A stretch of DNA of 64,000 bases. Origin: Luscinia megarhynchos. Lineage: Eukaryota; Chordata; Aves; Passeriformes; Turdidae. This document shows, one piece after another, positions 39,385-52,027 of the stretch. The notes beneath the pieces are model-generated. The model saw only the letters and a list, made by a program, of their open reading frames with translations. It did not search any database and had not been told where the DNA came from. Positions within the stretch are counted from its first letter, which is position 1. Each line of letters begins with the position of its first letter. A program made the position numbers and the translations under genes. The DNA is taken from NCBI GenBank assembly GCA_034336665.1, contig CM067568.1, forward strand, positions 14,293,983-14,357,982. The letters are read 5' to 3'.

Positions 39385-40320
39385 GTACTTTGGGATAGGG
39401 AACCATTCCCAGTCTTGCTTTCATTTCTTCTCAGGATGTTATTAATCATTCATATCCTTTTTTGAAAAAAGCCATTGAGAAAGCCTCTCCCTTTGTTTCT
39501 GCAGGAACTGTGTGTGCATATTTTGGGGGAAAGAAAATGAGTGGTTTTGCATGGTTAGGATGACAAGAAAGCCTGCACTTTCCTCTGGCTTGAGTTTACC
39601 TACCACAGAAGAACCTGGTTTATTTGAGCCTCATTTGGCAGTGTAATTAGATATAAATAATTAGGGTTGAAAGGTTGATTTTTGTCAGCAGAGTTCTCTC
39701 CTGCTGACAGGCAACCGTAAATCCTAATTGTCTTGCAAAAAAACCTCCGTAATATTTAGTGTAATGTGCAGCATCTGAAACAGTGAGTGGCGAGCCTGTG
39801 AGGGAGCTTTGGGAATTGGTGTAACAGAAGAGGAAGACAAACTAACCAACATTTCCAGAACACAACTTTTCCATCCAGCCTGTTATGTTAGGGAGAGGTA
39901 AAACTGAATCTAAACTCTCTAGATCTCATTGCCCAAAACCTGCCTCCAGATCAAGAGTTGCAGAGTGCCAGAGTTTGATTTCCTGTAGAGATGGAATCAA
40001 CCTTGTAAATGAGATCTGGCCTTGAGATTCACGTGCAGCTTTTTTGGCTGCAGCTTCCTAACATGTTTCTGGAGGGTAACTTGAAATAGATGCAAGACCA
40101 GTTAATAAATTTTTAACTAAATTTGTTTTAAACTATGAAGCTATAAAATGCAAGTGGCACCAGCTGAAATGAAAATATAGCACAAATGAAACAGATGCAG
40201 AGAAGTGATTTCTTGTGAGACACGAAAATAATCTGTGCATCTTCCAGTTCATTTCTCTGTGCTTGCCTGGAGCTTGCAGGTTGTTCTGCTGGGATTCCCT
40301 GACAGAGGTCAGCACAGGGA

Positions 40321-40340
40321 GATGATGATGATGATGATGA
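40321..40340. repeat. (GAT)n microsatellite
   Basis: Almost seven perfect GAT units in intron 3. Confidence 0.95.
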
Positions 40341-41825
40341 GAGGAGCTTTGGGAGTGTGCAACAAGGACTTGTGTGCATGTCCTCTGCTATTGCTGGAAC
40401 CTGGCAAGCTGCAAACCGAACTTGGTTTTGCTTTTTCAGGCAGGTTCCTCAAGGAAAATCAGCCTCCCACTTATCCTGGCAGTGGAGAAGCCCAAGGACC
40501 AGGTAACTGCATCCAGGGCTGTATTTTAAAGCTAGATGTTTTGCATGCCTTACATGGAGTGGTGTTTAGTTTCCAGTGACTTAGGATGTTAAAGAAGAAG
40601 GACTTTATCTGGACAGGACAGCTCAGAGCACTGAAATGCTGTCCAAAAGGGAGTTTGATTTCTGAGATGCAGGATGAACACAGGAATAGAAGTGTATTTG
40701 AGAGGTTTCTGGGTGAGAGCATGGCTCAGCTGTGTTTTCACAGCCTCCAGGCCTTCCTTGCTATTCAGTCTCCTACAGGTATGTTTTTGGAAGATTTGGG
40801 TGCCCACCTTGATTTCTGCCATGCTTTGTGTGCACCTGGTCTCTCCTAGACAGTGCCAAGAACAATTGTTAAGAAAGACTTAAGAAGAATTTAGAAGAAA
40901 TGCGCAGCACAAAACAACTGCATCAGATCTATGAATCAAAAGAAATGGGGCTCTGAACCTGGACATGAGCTTTGCTTTCAGTAACCCTTTTGGTTCTATA
41001 ATAGTCAAAATTGCTCTAAAACACCAGTTTTAGAGAACTAAGAAGAGACATGGTACCAAAATGCCAAACTTCAACTTGCCTACTCATTTGCAGTGTTGCA
41101 GTCAATTGCTTTGGCTGCTGAATGGGCCAGAGCTGGGTGTTTCTTTCCTGCCTGAATATTCTGCTTAGACACATGATGTTTGATTCTGAGACTTTCCACC
41201 TCACTGGACCTGTGCTGTAGCACCTATCATTCTCACTTCACTCTTCTTCACCTTGCTGTGTTGTGCAGTACCTTGCTCTCCTCCAGCCAAGAAACTTGCC
41301 TTCTGTCATGGTTTGCAATGACAGTAGGTAGTCCTTGTTGTGAAATTTCTTGTTACTTAAAAATTCAGGCAAACTGGTGGTCAGTTTGTTTAATATATAA
41401 TTCTTCACATCCACTCAGCTCTAATGCCATAAAATAAAGCCTTACTGTCACTTTCAGAACTGTAAGTAGGGATCTGTCATACTATTTCAGTTTAAAAATA
41501 AATAGTGATTCCACCCACTTGAACCAAAGGGAGAAGTGTGCTCTAATTGAGTCATATTTAGATTCCTGATAGCAGGGAGGGAATAATTGCTAGAGACTGG
41601 ACTGTAGAGTGTGCTAGTTTAATTAATGGATTAAAAAGTAAATGTTGCATGTTACAGATCCATGTAATGGGTATTTGCCCTTCTTTTGGTACAGCGGATA
41701 TGAAAAACCTTGTTGGAAATCAGTGTTCTTTCAGCAGCACTATTTTGAGGTACCACAGCACATTAACTACTTTCAGTCAGTAATAAGAAGGAAAGGAAAG
41801 CCAGTCAAGTGATTTGATCCCTGGA

Positions 41826-41932
41826 CTGGGGCTTGGGGAACCTCCAATTCCCAGCTCTGCCTTGGATTCCCTGCATTGTCAAAGCACATTAATTGTGCCT
41901 CTGTTTCACATCTTCATCAGTGAGGTGGAAAC
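41826..41932 (+). mobile_element. MIR-like ancient SINE fragment
   Basis: The order of AATTCCCAGCTCTGCC, a T/C-rich gap, then GTGCCTCTGTTTCACATCTTCATCAG-type sequence (the key words CCCAGCTCTGCC and TGTGCCTCTGTTT are exact) follows the core and 3' part of MIR, an old tRNA-derived SINE of amniotes. It is highly diverged and assigned from motif order only. Confidence 0.4.
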
Positions 41933-43275
41933 TGTTCTGCATTTTGTTCACCCAGGCCATATTCACATTGCATGATGGAGAAGGCTGCAGGTTGCCCAAG
42001 TTAGCATAGAGAATGTGGCATGAAAACCCTATAAATGTCTGTGAACTTGTGAGCTGTGAAGACTTTTAACTGCAACCACACGTCCCTGTGCTCATGGGTG
42101 GGCTGCTCTCTCTGAGCTGTGAACACATCCCAGTTGTCCTGTCTGTACAGACAGTCAAATATTTGATACTGGAACATTTGCTTTCAATGTGTTTGTGTGG
42201 TTCTTGGCACTATATATATATTTGTAATTTCAGTTGTGGCTTCTTGACCCACATTTTTTATTGGAACATATTTAAGGCACAGTTTAACTACATATTATAT
42301 TGGTAACTTTCTGCAGCACGTTTCTCCTATTTAATTTTTAAGTGGAGTCTCTTTCATCTCCTTTTTCAAAGGGAAAAAAATATTAGCTTACTTATTTCAG
42401 ATTGTTTCTCATATTAGTTTCTCTCTGGTTTAGAGCCTTTTATCCTCATTTTCTGGGATGAGGGCTCATAGCTGGGGTGTGAAAGTATCACCAAACTGTC
42501 TCTAAGCCTCAGGCTTGTCTCTGCAACCAGGTTACAGTTAGCACACACCTGACAGTGACAGGAGGTGCCTTTCTTCTGCTTTGTGCCTCATTTGATGCTG
42601 TTAGAGTCCTCTGAGGCACCTTTTATTGCAGTATGCAGTGCTGCATGTTCTCTTCCTTTCTTTTCTGTGCTTACCTATTAATTCTACTGGCTAGAGGGCG
42701 GCTGAAGTCTCTTGATATGCATGCAGGGCCACAAAGAATTGAGGTATGTTTTAAGGGATAGTCAGAAAAATCCTGAAGCTCAAGCTCAGTGGTACTTCAC
42801 TGTTTCCCGTCCCATTAAGTCTATGAAATTGTAGGAGTGCAGCTGTTTGCATGCACAGTTATGTGATGTATTGGAAGGCAAAGCATTGTAAATGAGTTTT
42901 TCCACATGCCCAAATTTTTCACATCTTTATTGTGTGATTTGTAATCTGAAATGTGAATATAACTGACTGCTAGAAATTTATTTTAGCTGCACAGCAGTTT
43001 AAAACTGCACATACTGATCACTTGAGATTTAAGCTACAGCTCCCATACTGTCTCAAGCTCATCCCTGCTTGATCTATGAATCATGCTCCTGACCTCTGAG
43101 TTAATTCCAGTCATGGTTACACTTGGGATTAACGCATAAGATCATTCACAAATATGGCAATTTACAAGGGTACCTTTTCCTCTGTTCTCCCTTAGCCAGC
43201 AAACCAAGGAATTGTTTGGCAGACAGATCCAGATATTGCAGGAATCACCTTGGAAAGACTCAGGAGTGAAACATC

Positions 43276-43278
<3 letters not shown>

Positions 43279-43309
<31 letters not shown>
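43279..43309. repeat. (TG)15 microsatellite
   Basis: An uninterrupted TG dinucleotide run of about 31 bases in intron 3, the longest perfect dinucleotide repeat in the window and likely polymorphic. Confidence 0.95.
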
Positions 43310-43311
<2 letters not shown>

Positions 43312-46300
43312 AGCACAGCTTAGTGGGAGATTCTGGCTCTTCCAGGTGGTGGCTATGCTCATCTGACCCCTTGCTGTCTTTTCTTTGCCATACTTCATAC
43401 TCCCCATGTTGTGGATGGAATTATTTAGGAGCCAGTTGTCTCTGTGAACACTTATACTCAGTTCCTGTGCCCTGGCTCAGCACACTTTGCTTCCTTAATT
43501 CCACGTGCAGCACTTTAGGGTAGTCACAGTTGTTCACAGAGGGCTTTGCAGCTGATTTCAGCTGAGCAGAGATGTAGCCTGGAGTATCCTGGGAAAATCA
43601 GCTTGAAGAGGGGGGGATTTTCCATGTGAAGTAGAAAACATGGAGCATCCCTAATTTGTGTAGGTTCATATAAGCCCTGAAAACACCCAGGTGCCTCACA
43701 GAGGAGGATGTAGACAGTAGTAACTCAAAGTTGATAACTTTGGGTAAGCCACAGAAATGCAGACATGTCAGCATAGGTCACTGGTGCTCGGAGCTCCTTT
43801 GTCTGTAATTTCTGACAAGGAAGGTGAGGGTAAATGGAGGTGCTGGAATTGAAATTATTTATTAAACAATGTAGCATAACTGCAGATCCGATTGTTTTTT
43901 ATTGCTCATTTTGTTTGTTTGAACGCAGCCTAGGGGCAAAAGCTGTGCCTGTAGCTGGAGGGGAAATCAAAACTGCTTCAGCTTTCTGCTGGCACTAAGT
44001 CTATGACAGTCATGTGAAACAGCATCTTTCTCAGTGTCCAGCTTCCCATCTCACCTCAAATGTTCTGTAGATATTCTGGCCTTGCAGAGTGAACTTCCCA
44101 TGCAAGGCACACTTAAATGATCAAATAGAAATCATGTGAGGTCTGAGAGTTTTCTTTATTTACCATAATTTGATGTAATGGAGCCAAGGATTCCACTAAA
44201 CACTGGTATAACTTGATATTTGAAGTTGCTTGGATGGCTGAATTTCACCAGTTATTTTCCCCAGATGCTGCTGTCATGTCAACTGTTTATTGTACAGGCT
44301 TTTCAGTTTGTGCTAATCATTGTGCTATTTCCCAGTTGTAAACACAGTTGGTGTATCTTTGTAACATTGTTGAAATAAGAGGGATCATTATGTTTTTGGG
44401 GTTTTTTTTTTCAACTGGAAAGCTTTAGTTGAAGATTATTCAGCTTGCTGTAAAGAAACTTATCAGTTGAAGAGCAATTTTTTTCTACTACAAATGTTGT
44501 TTGTCAGTAAGAATCGTTTCACTGACTCTACTGTGCTTTGGATGAACTGTTAATTCACAAACAAAAATAAATAGTTTTCAAAAAGAACTGCTTATAAAAC
44601 CAAAACTGCTTACATTTGGTTGGGATATCTGTGAATATTCACATGAGTAATGAGGAGTTTCTCAGTTGGAATGTCAAACCCAGCTTTTCCATAGTTTTTA
44701 TACTACTTAAACAACTTTTCTTTCATTTTTTTATTTCTGTGTGATCACAATTTGTAGCAATTATTTGTGGAAAAGATACTGGAGAAATTTAATCTGGTCA
44801 AGGACTTGTCACTGATTTTGTGAAGCATAACTTATGACCCCAGCTCCTTTTGTTCTGCCTTCAAATTCCCATCTGATCTTGTCTTTCTCTCTCTTGGATG
44901 CAAAGAAGACGAAAGGGCAACTTGTAAGCCGTCACTGCTGTTACCATGCAGAGCACAGCTTGAGAATGACTTTATTGAAATGTTTCTGATTTGGAATCGT
45001 TCTGGCTGTTGTGCAGCAAGGATTGCTTGTGCTAAGTAACAGGATATTCCTCTTGTTGTTGTGTTAGGCATGGCTGGCATCCCCCACACAGGAGTTGATT
45101 ACAGGCTGCTTTGCTGTGAAATTATTTGGTTCCTCTTGGAAATGAAGTCACCAAAAATGACACTGGATCAGAATAGCACTATTGTAAGGGCTCTGCATGC
45201 TCTCTTACAAAGCCTGGCAGAAGTGTTAGGGTATTGTGATGACTGCTAACAATCAGCAGTGACTCTCCAGAGCTCTATGACTGAGATGAAAGGGAACAGA
45301 AACTTAACTGGGATAAAAAATGTGGTTTTGAGTACAGTACAGCCCATTGTCAGTAGCGAGGTCATCACTCAGTCCTGAAAAGGGCAGGTTTGATTAGAGA
45401 ACTGAAAAGGGACAACAATTTCTTCTCCCTGCACGTGCTGCATGCTCTGGGGAAAGTTTTTGGCATATTAACAGACTTCCCTCTTTATGAGAGCCAGTAT
45501 ATGGAAAGCCTACTTACTGCTTTCTTATTAGAATACCCCAGTGGGCTTTTTCTTTCTTTAAAAAGGGCACAAATTCCTTACTCTCCCATTGTACAAAGTC
45601 TCATCTGTGGCCAATGTTGTTCACATGTTGCTGCAGAGAGTGGGAGACAGATTCTGATACCCTGCCCAAGCATTATCCCAGTGTCCTTGGAAGACGTGCT
45701 GTGGTGACAAATGGCTTCTCTTAGTTTTCTGCCAGGCTGAGAAAGGTAGAGCAGTAAAAAGACATCATTAAATGCTCTCAATGTGTCTTAGCAATGTGAG
45801 ACCCTGCTGTGTCTTGAGAATCTTTAAAGCTGATGGCCCAAATTTACTGAATCTTATGCATGCTGCAAAGTACAATCAAAACCATTAAAACAGATTAATG
45901 CAAAAATATGAAATCATGTTCCTTCAAGTCTCTTAGCAGGTTAAACCTAGGGGAACTGTCATTACTATCAGCAGCATGGGGGTCTGTGGTATGCTGTCCA
46001 CAAAAAAAGTTACTGAAAAAGCAGGAACTTTAAACCCAGAAATACAATGCTTTTCACCCTGTAGAGCTGGAGATCACCAGTTTCCTTGCCAGCAAGCTGC
46101 TGTTTGGGATCAGTGATGCTGCATCCTCATATGTATAACAAGAGGCAAAGTCAGGAGGGAGAAGCAATCAGTCTACCTAACTGGGGACTGTCAAAAGTTG
46201 CAGGTCAGGCACATCTGAACGCTTGTCCATGGCTCCTAGTTAAAACCATGGCTTAGTTATAGTAATATTTTCTGTCTCTTCATAAAGCATTTTGCAACCA

Positions 46301-48499
46301 TCTTGGGAAGCTATGGTATTGGTCACACAGCTGGTAAGTACATCACATTTTTTGGGACATAGAAGCACAGAAACTAATTTTCCCATGCCTAGAAATTGGG
46401 CAGTGAGTACCTATGCTACTGCTTCTTTCTAATCCACTCTCAAGCTTGTCTTGGTGGCCACCCTCCCTGTGGCCTTATGGTCCCCTTACAGGCCAGGTTC
46501 ACAGATTCAGCATGTCCAGGTGTAGCCCAAACCTGGGGGAGGGAGTGAAGGAAGCAGCACAGTGTTTCAGGAGCCACCACAGCATCCTCAGCAGCTCTTC
46601 ATCCAGCTGCTTTATCTAAGTGAAAGACCATTTTGAAATGGTTTCAGACAAGTTCCACTGTTTTATTGAGATCCTGAAGGCTGCAGTGATGGCAGGGGAG
46701 ACTATCCCTTCATCAACTGCTGTGGTTTGATGGTGTGCACAGCAGGATTGGCTGGAATTGGGCACCGGTGTCCTTAGTCATGGAGTCAGCTCTCCCAAAG
46801 AGTCAGAATCAGTGTCTGTGTGAACATCCCTGGTTTGAACTCTTGTGCTTCTTCAACTCTGTTTTTAGTGTGACCCAGAGAGACTCCAAGGAGGAGGTAG
46901 CTGGGGCTGGTGGAACAGTGGAAGTGCCTCTGTCTGTGTCAGTGCAGGTTCCCCATCAGCAGCAGGTCTAGGCTCAGGTTTGCTGTGGTTGTTGGAAGCC
47001 TTTCTGATTTCAGCTGCAAGCAAATCTCCCCAAGCCAAGTGAGTTTAGGGGCCAAAATTTCATTCTTTATATAAGTGCTAAGGTGTAATTTTCTGTATAA
47101 CAAGCCACTGTAACTTGTTTTAATTAGTTGAGCAAAAAGCATTCTTTGTATCCTGATGCTTTGCAGGCACCTGAGCAGTATTTCCTAGAATCCTGTGAAC
47201 ATCTGTGCTTTTTCTGCCTCTCACACTGGCTGATGAGAACTAGTACACAGTGTTTCTCTCTGTGTCTGATCTCTCAGGCCGGAGGGAGTGAAATTGCTAA
47301 TAAACAATTGGCTCATAGTTGTGTCTCAAGGACAGGACATTCTTTCTGCTAATTGGGAGAAAGGGGAAGAATTGTTTTGACCTATTTCAGAGGACACACG
47401 TCTCAAATCATGAAAGCATAATCTCCTAATAATTCTGAAAGGTTCTTGCTCAGAGATATTTAGGCACTTGAAAATGTTTCTTTATAGAGAAAGGCTTATA
47501 GCTTATCTCCCAAATGTCTACTACTGCCCTTTGAAATGTGACAAAGACCCTGTGGGCACAGCTCTCTGCTCAGACATCACATCTGTGCAGTGGTCCTCAC
47601 CATAAACATTGTGTTTTTACAGTAAAGTCTAAAGCTCTCTGATATGAATCAGAGAGAAGGCAGGCTTAGCTTTCTGTGAAAACAAAACTGGCAAACCTTG
47701 AATAGTTTTCAGGAGTCCAGGAGATGGCCTTTTCTTTGAGTGGATCCAAGTTGACTTATAAGCCAAATAGTCAGATCAGGGCTCTCACTGGCCTTTGTGT
47801 GTCATCATAGAGTTTTCATTTCTCTGTTTTTTAAGTATCATATGTAGTTTTGGTTTTAGTGAAAGAGTACTACTACAAGAGAATGTGAGAACAAGTAACA
47901 TGTTCTACAGTGACTGTGGCTCTGTTGCAAATGACACCTTCTGTCCCTGATTTCTAATTCTGCATCATCTACAAGGAGCTTTGCTCAGTTGAGCAGCCAC
48001 CCTTCTCTCCCATTTTTGCTCCTGCCCCAGGCACCAAGGCATAGCTGCTGGCTTGTTTGCTGTGATCTTGTCATGCATTTCTGTGTTTTACTCTGAGTCA
48101 CGTGAAAAGGACTGATCTGGCTGTCATTAAACATTTCCCTGCTCACACTAATGTACAGCATAGTTTGTGGCTGTGGTAGCCTGAGAGATTTCTGTGTCAC
48201 TGGGAGGGAAAAAGGAAGTGGGTCTCTCGAAACTGGAGGTACTGTAAAATTATTACATCAATTTGTGACATAAAGGAGAGAAATTCTGAGAGCCCAGTGG
48301 GTTTGTTTCCCATCATAGCAGCGATTGGGAAATATATTTGATGTATTTTTTCCTTAGTACAGCTCATTTTTGTGTCACACTCATTAAATCAAGGTGGCTG
48401 AGTGCTGAGCTTTTCTTACAAAATTGTCGTGTGTGAGTTGGGAGAGACAGTGCCTGACCCCAAAAGATGTCTGACCCCACAGTCTGAATGCATCAGACA

Positions 48500-48590
48500 C
48501 ATGAAAGGTTGGAAGGGAGAGAGAAAGTAACTTTCCCAAAGTCACGTTAAAAGCAGCAGAGTCCAGACTGTTCCATCATTCTGCCCAGGT
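48500..48590 (-). mobile_element. MIR-like ancient SINE fragment (reverse)
   Basis: The segment around AACTTTCCCAAAGTCACG followed by AGCAGCAGAGTCCAGACTG follows the reversed MIR core (a TTGCCCAAGGTCAC-like word then a GGCAGAGC-like word). It is strongly diverged and assigned from motif order only. Confidence 0.35.
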
Positions 48591-49383
48591 TTTGTACAAT
48601 TTGCTGACAGAATCTTTCCACGTGGGGGTCCTCATTGTGAGCTGGGCTCTGGAGAGCTGCACTTTCTAAGCATCCTTTATTTTGGTAACAGTAATGCTGT
48701 CATTATACCTAATGGAAGCAAAGCATTTCTGCAGCCCATCAGCAAAGTCATGAGATCAGGCTGTAGTTTCTGAAAGTGAATTTAAACAGCACTGACACTA
48801 TCAAACATGATTGGAAGTGACTGTGTATATTTTGTGCTTCACTTTGCAAGGCCAAGATGAAGATGATTTCCTGTATTATCTGCAACATGATTAGGTCATT
48901 TCTTTCCCACCCATGTTTTTGGACATTTCAGTCAGTGCAGCAGCCATTGCCAGTATCAAGTCTAGTTCTGAAAAATGTATAACAAATTCCCCATATATTT
49001 TATTATAGTAATTGAAATGCTTTCAGATCTGAACAGAGTTGGGCAGTTTTCAGAATTAGAAATAATTTTTTGGCTTTCTGTTTTCTTTTCTTGTTTTGTT
49101 GGGCCTTTTGTTTATTTTTTTAATCAAGATTAATGTCTACATGGGAGAAATACAAAGAAAATTTGATGGGGAATTTTCCAACCAGCCATGAGTAAAAAAA
49201 GGAAGTTTTGACTGCACTGTAGATATGCATTTTGTGCACCTGTTTAGTGTTCCACTGCTGAAATCCACAATCAGCTCTTTCATGGATTCCTGAAAATTAT
49301 AAACAACACTTTATCAGAGCATAACTTGAACATCTTCATGTTAACACATTCTTATTTTCTTCCCTCCTTCTATTTTTTTTCAG

Positions 49384-49464
49384 ATTGAATATAAGCTTTG
49401 CAATGGGTCTGACAAAGAGTGTGTGTCTCCCACAGCCAAATTCATGAAGAAGGAAACACTGAAG
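49384..49464 (+). CDS. OSBPL5: OSBPL5 third coding exon
   Basis: The acceptor is TATTTTTTTTCAG|ATTGAA and the donor is CTGAAG|GTATGT. The 81 bases encode 27 residues in phase 0, including the motif CNGSDKECVSPTA and a lysine-rich end (MKKETLK). The NGSDK and KKETLK elements are shared with OSBPL5 of other vertebrates and, more loosely, OSBPL8. This exon begins the basic region that precedes the PH domain and helps the protein bind the plasma membrane. Confidence 0.92.
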
Positions 49465-50117
49465 GTATGTGCAAAGCAGCCAGGTCACCATCAGCTGACT
49501 TGCTTTTAAAAAACAAATGGCACCTTCCAAACAACCATTGGAAACAAGTCAGAATCATTTCCCAAGACCCAGAGAAGCCTCTGAATCTTCTAGAAGTCAT
49601 TATAGGCCAAGGACATTTACAAGCTTTATATACAGGATTAGGTGATATGCTGCAAGCAGAACAGATCAGTGTAATTAATTCACTGTGTTTGTATGTTCTG
49701 GAGCCATTAGGCACCTCAAGAGGATTGTAATCCTTCACTGCTCTTTTTTATGACAGACTTGCCTAGGCAATCTGAGCAAATTACTGAGTAGCTTGAACAC
49801 TTGCTTGTCTACCAAACCAAAAATATAAGTGAATGAAAGTAGATTAAGTTTCTTGAATTTGAGGGGTGAGGAAGACTGAGTATCCAGCCTCTTTCTGTTT
49901 CCCCCAAAGAAAAGGCAAACTCGGTTGTGTTTAATGAAACAAAGAAAATGCCTGTTCTCTCGTTATGTTTTTATTCTTCCTTGTGCTGGTTTCTGGGGAA
50001 CCTGTGCTGGGTCAAGTTCTTGCTGTGCTATACATAACTGTCCTTAATGCATTATGTTCTTTCCTCCCCAAAAGAGGCCATGATTACACCTACTATATTT
50101 TCTCTGTTCTCAACCAG
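49465..50117 (+). other. OSBPL5 intron 4
   Basis: A short 653-base intron, GTATGT to CTCAACCAG. Nothing else is recognised inside; the open frames that run through it are read-through of the flanking exons. Confidence 0.9.
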
Positions 50118-50219
50118 GTACAAAAAAAAAATTACAGACAGGAGAAGAAAAGAGCTACCAAACAACTCTTCAGTGCTCTGAAGGATCCCAGTGTGGTGAT
50201 CACAGCAGACTGGCTGAAG
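50118..50219 (+). CDS. OSBPL5: OSBPL5 fourth coding exon (basic region, start of PH domain)
   Basis: The acceptor is CTCAACCAG|GTACAA and the donor is CTGAAG|GTATTT. The 102 bases give 34 residues, phase 0: a strongly basic stretch (KKNYRQEKKRATKQ) then DPSVVITADWLK, the lead-in to the PH domain. The basic cluster is known in ORP5/ORP8 to support plasma-membrane binding through negatively charged lipids. A run of ten adenines (50122-50131) encodes part of the basic stretch, unusual for a coding exon. Confidence 0.93.
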
Positions 50220-51823
50220 GTATTTGATACATTTCTGAGGCTATGGGAAAAAAATAACTGCGAGATGTGAAGTAGTTGATGGGTCTGAGATGTATGCACT
50301 AGCACTTTAAGTGACAGAAGACCAAATAGTTTTCAACTTCAGCTCAAGCTTTATTTAAATAACTGCTATGAAAGTGGAACTGTGGGTATTTACTTTCTGT
50401 CTTAGCCAAATTGGTCTATTCCTTGTCCTTAAGCAGCAGCAAGGACTCAAAAAGGGCATAGTACAAAGGAAAGTGATGATGTTTCTCTCTTTGTTCCTCT
50501 CTGAAAGACTCTGTTGGCCTCTTCCCATAAATGTGGGTTTGTACTGAAGAGGGAATAGACTGAGTAACAGCCTGAAAACGGGCAGATACAGCTTGTTCCA
50601 TCGACAATTGGATTTTCTGTTGTCACAGCACAGAATGAAACGTATTGTACCTGATGACAACTGCAATTTCTCCTTGTGCACAGACTCGGTTAGTGACAGC
50701 TTCCCACTGAAGTCCTGAAACTTCTGTGTGGCAAAATAAATCTGGATTGACATTGAGAGATGAACACTGGTTTTCTCCTCCTTTGGGGCCGTTTAGTTTT
50801 CTCAAACATTAGTGAATTGCTTGAACCTTTTATATTAGCAAAACCTAATTTCCAAACACTGCCAAATGCATAGCTCTTAAGAAAAACAAAGTAAATTAAG
50901 GATTTCCTTGAACAATACAGTTGCATTTGGTTAGGTTTGCCTTCAACAAAAACCTCCAGCATTGTTCTGCAATTATTATTAGTGGTCAGAGTAGTGACAT
51001 GCTTATTGTTTATTTGAGAAATTAGATTGGCATCAAAGCCTTCCTGTAGTGTTTACTGTTAAAGAAAAATAAATATTGAGACTTTTTAAAAACATAAAAC
51101 ACCTGTTGCATGTTTGCTTGTAAATTTCTGGTGAGCTGCAAATAATGCTGCACCACAGAAACAGAACACAGAACAGACTTGAGGTTTGGCCTATGCACAC
51201 TGAAGGCAGGAAGACCTTAGGCAAAATCTAACCTTACTGAGAAACTTCTCCATTCTTAAAGCTGTTATCTTTAATATACTCTTATCAAATTTAATGTCCT
51301 CTATACAAGAGAGAGCCACACTGAGCTCGACAGAGAAGTAAACCAGCTCTAGACAGTACTTTTAAAAATGGGGTATTTGACAAAACCCATTAATAGCAGT
51401 GTTCTGCAGAACACTATTAAAATGACTTATAAGTCAAGTTAGACTAGCTATAACATTTTTATATGCAATGTTCTAATTAGCATGTCTCCGTGATTATTAA
51501 CAGATCACTCTCACATGGGCTAGCAGTGCTGATTGCCTAAAAAAATTAATCAAGCTGCTAACACTGAGCTGGTAATAAAAATAGGAAGAATACTAAGCCA
51601 GTAATAAAAATATGAAGGCAAGATTCTGATAGCCAGATTTCCAAGTTCTGGGATTTTGCTGTGAGGTCCCTAGGACTGTTCAGGGAGCACCATCTGTTTT
51701 CCATAGGAAGTGTATCATGGTGCAGCCTTGGAGTAAACATACTGGAAATACTGTATGAATGCTGAATAAATGCTGAGCTTCTTCTAAGGAGCAATGTAAA
51801 TGCAACTTGTTTTGTTCCTCCAG
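50220..51823 (+). other. OSBPL5 intron 5
   Basis: A 1604-base intron, GTATTT to TTTGTTCCTCCAG. No other gene is seen. Minus-strand open frames (50355-50753, 50690-50962) match no family. Confidence 0.9.
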
Positions 51824-52027
51824 ATTCGTGGGACTCTGAAGAGCTGGACCAAACTGTGGTGTGTCCTGAAACCAGGAGTGCTGCTCATTTATAAGACGCC
51901 AAAGATCGGACAGTGGGTTGGGACAATCCTGCTCCATTCTTGTGAGCTGATCGAGAGACCCTCCAAAAAGGATGGCTTCTGCTTTAAACTGTTCCATCCT
52001 TTGGATCAATCCATCTGGGCTGTAAAG
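51824..52027 (+). CDS. OSBPL5: OSBPL5 fifth coding exon (core of PH domain)
   Basis: The acceptor is TTGTTCCTCCAG|ATTCGT and the donor is GTAAAG|GTAACA. The 204 bases give 68 residues (about 132-199), phase 0. It holds the first strands of the PH domain: RGTLKSWTKLWCVLKPG, LLIYKTPK, the GQWVGTILL strand and ELIERPSKKDGFCFKLFHPL. The basic residues of the first strands form the lipid-head-group pocket in this family, which binds PI4P and PI(4,5)P2. It is nearly identical to vertebrate OSBPL5 and close to OSBPL8. Confidence 0.95.

Larger units (their letters stand above)
39385..49383 (+). other. OSBPL5 intron 3
   Basis: A 9999-base intron with GTACTT donor and a TTTTTTTTCAG acceptor. It contains a GAT trinucleotide run (40321-40340), a (TG)15 run (43279-43309) and two weak MIR-like SINE traces. 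No exon or second gene is recognised. Confidence 0.85.
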
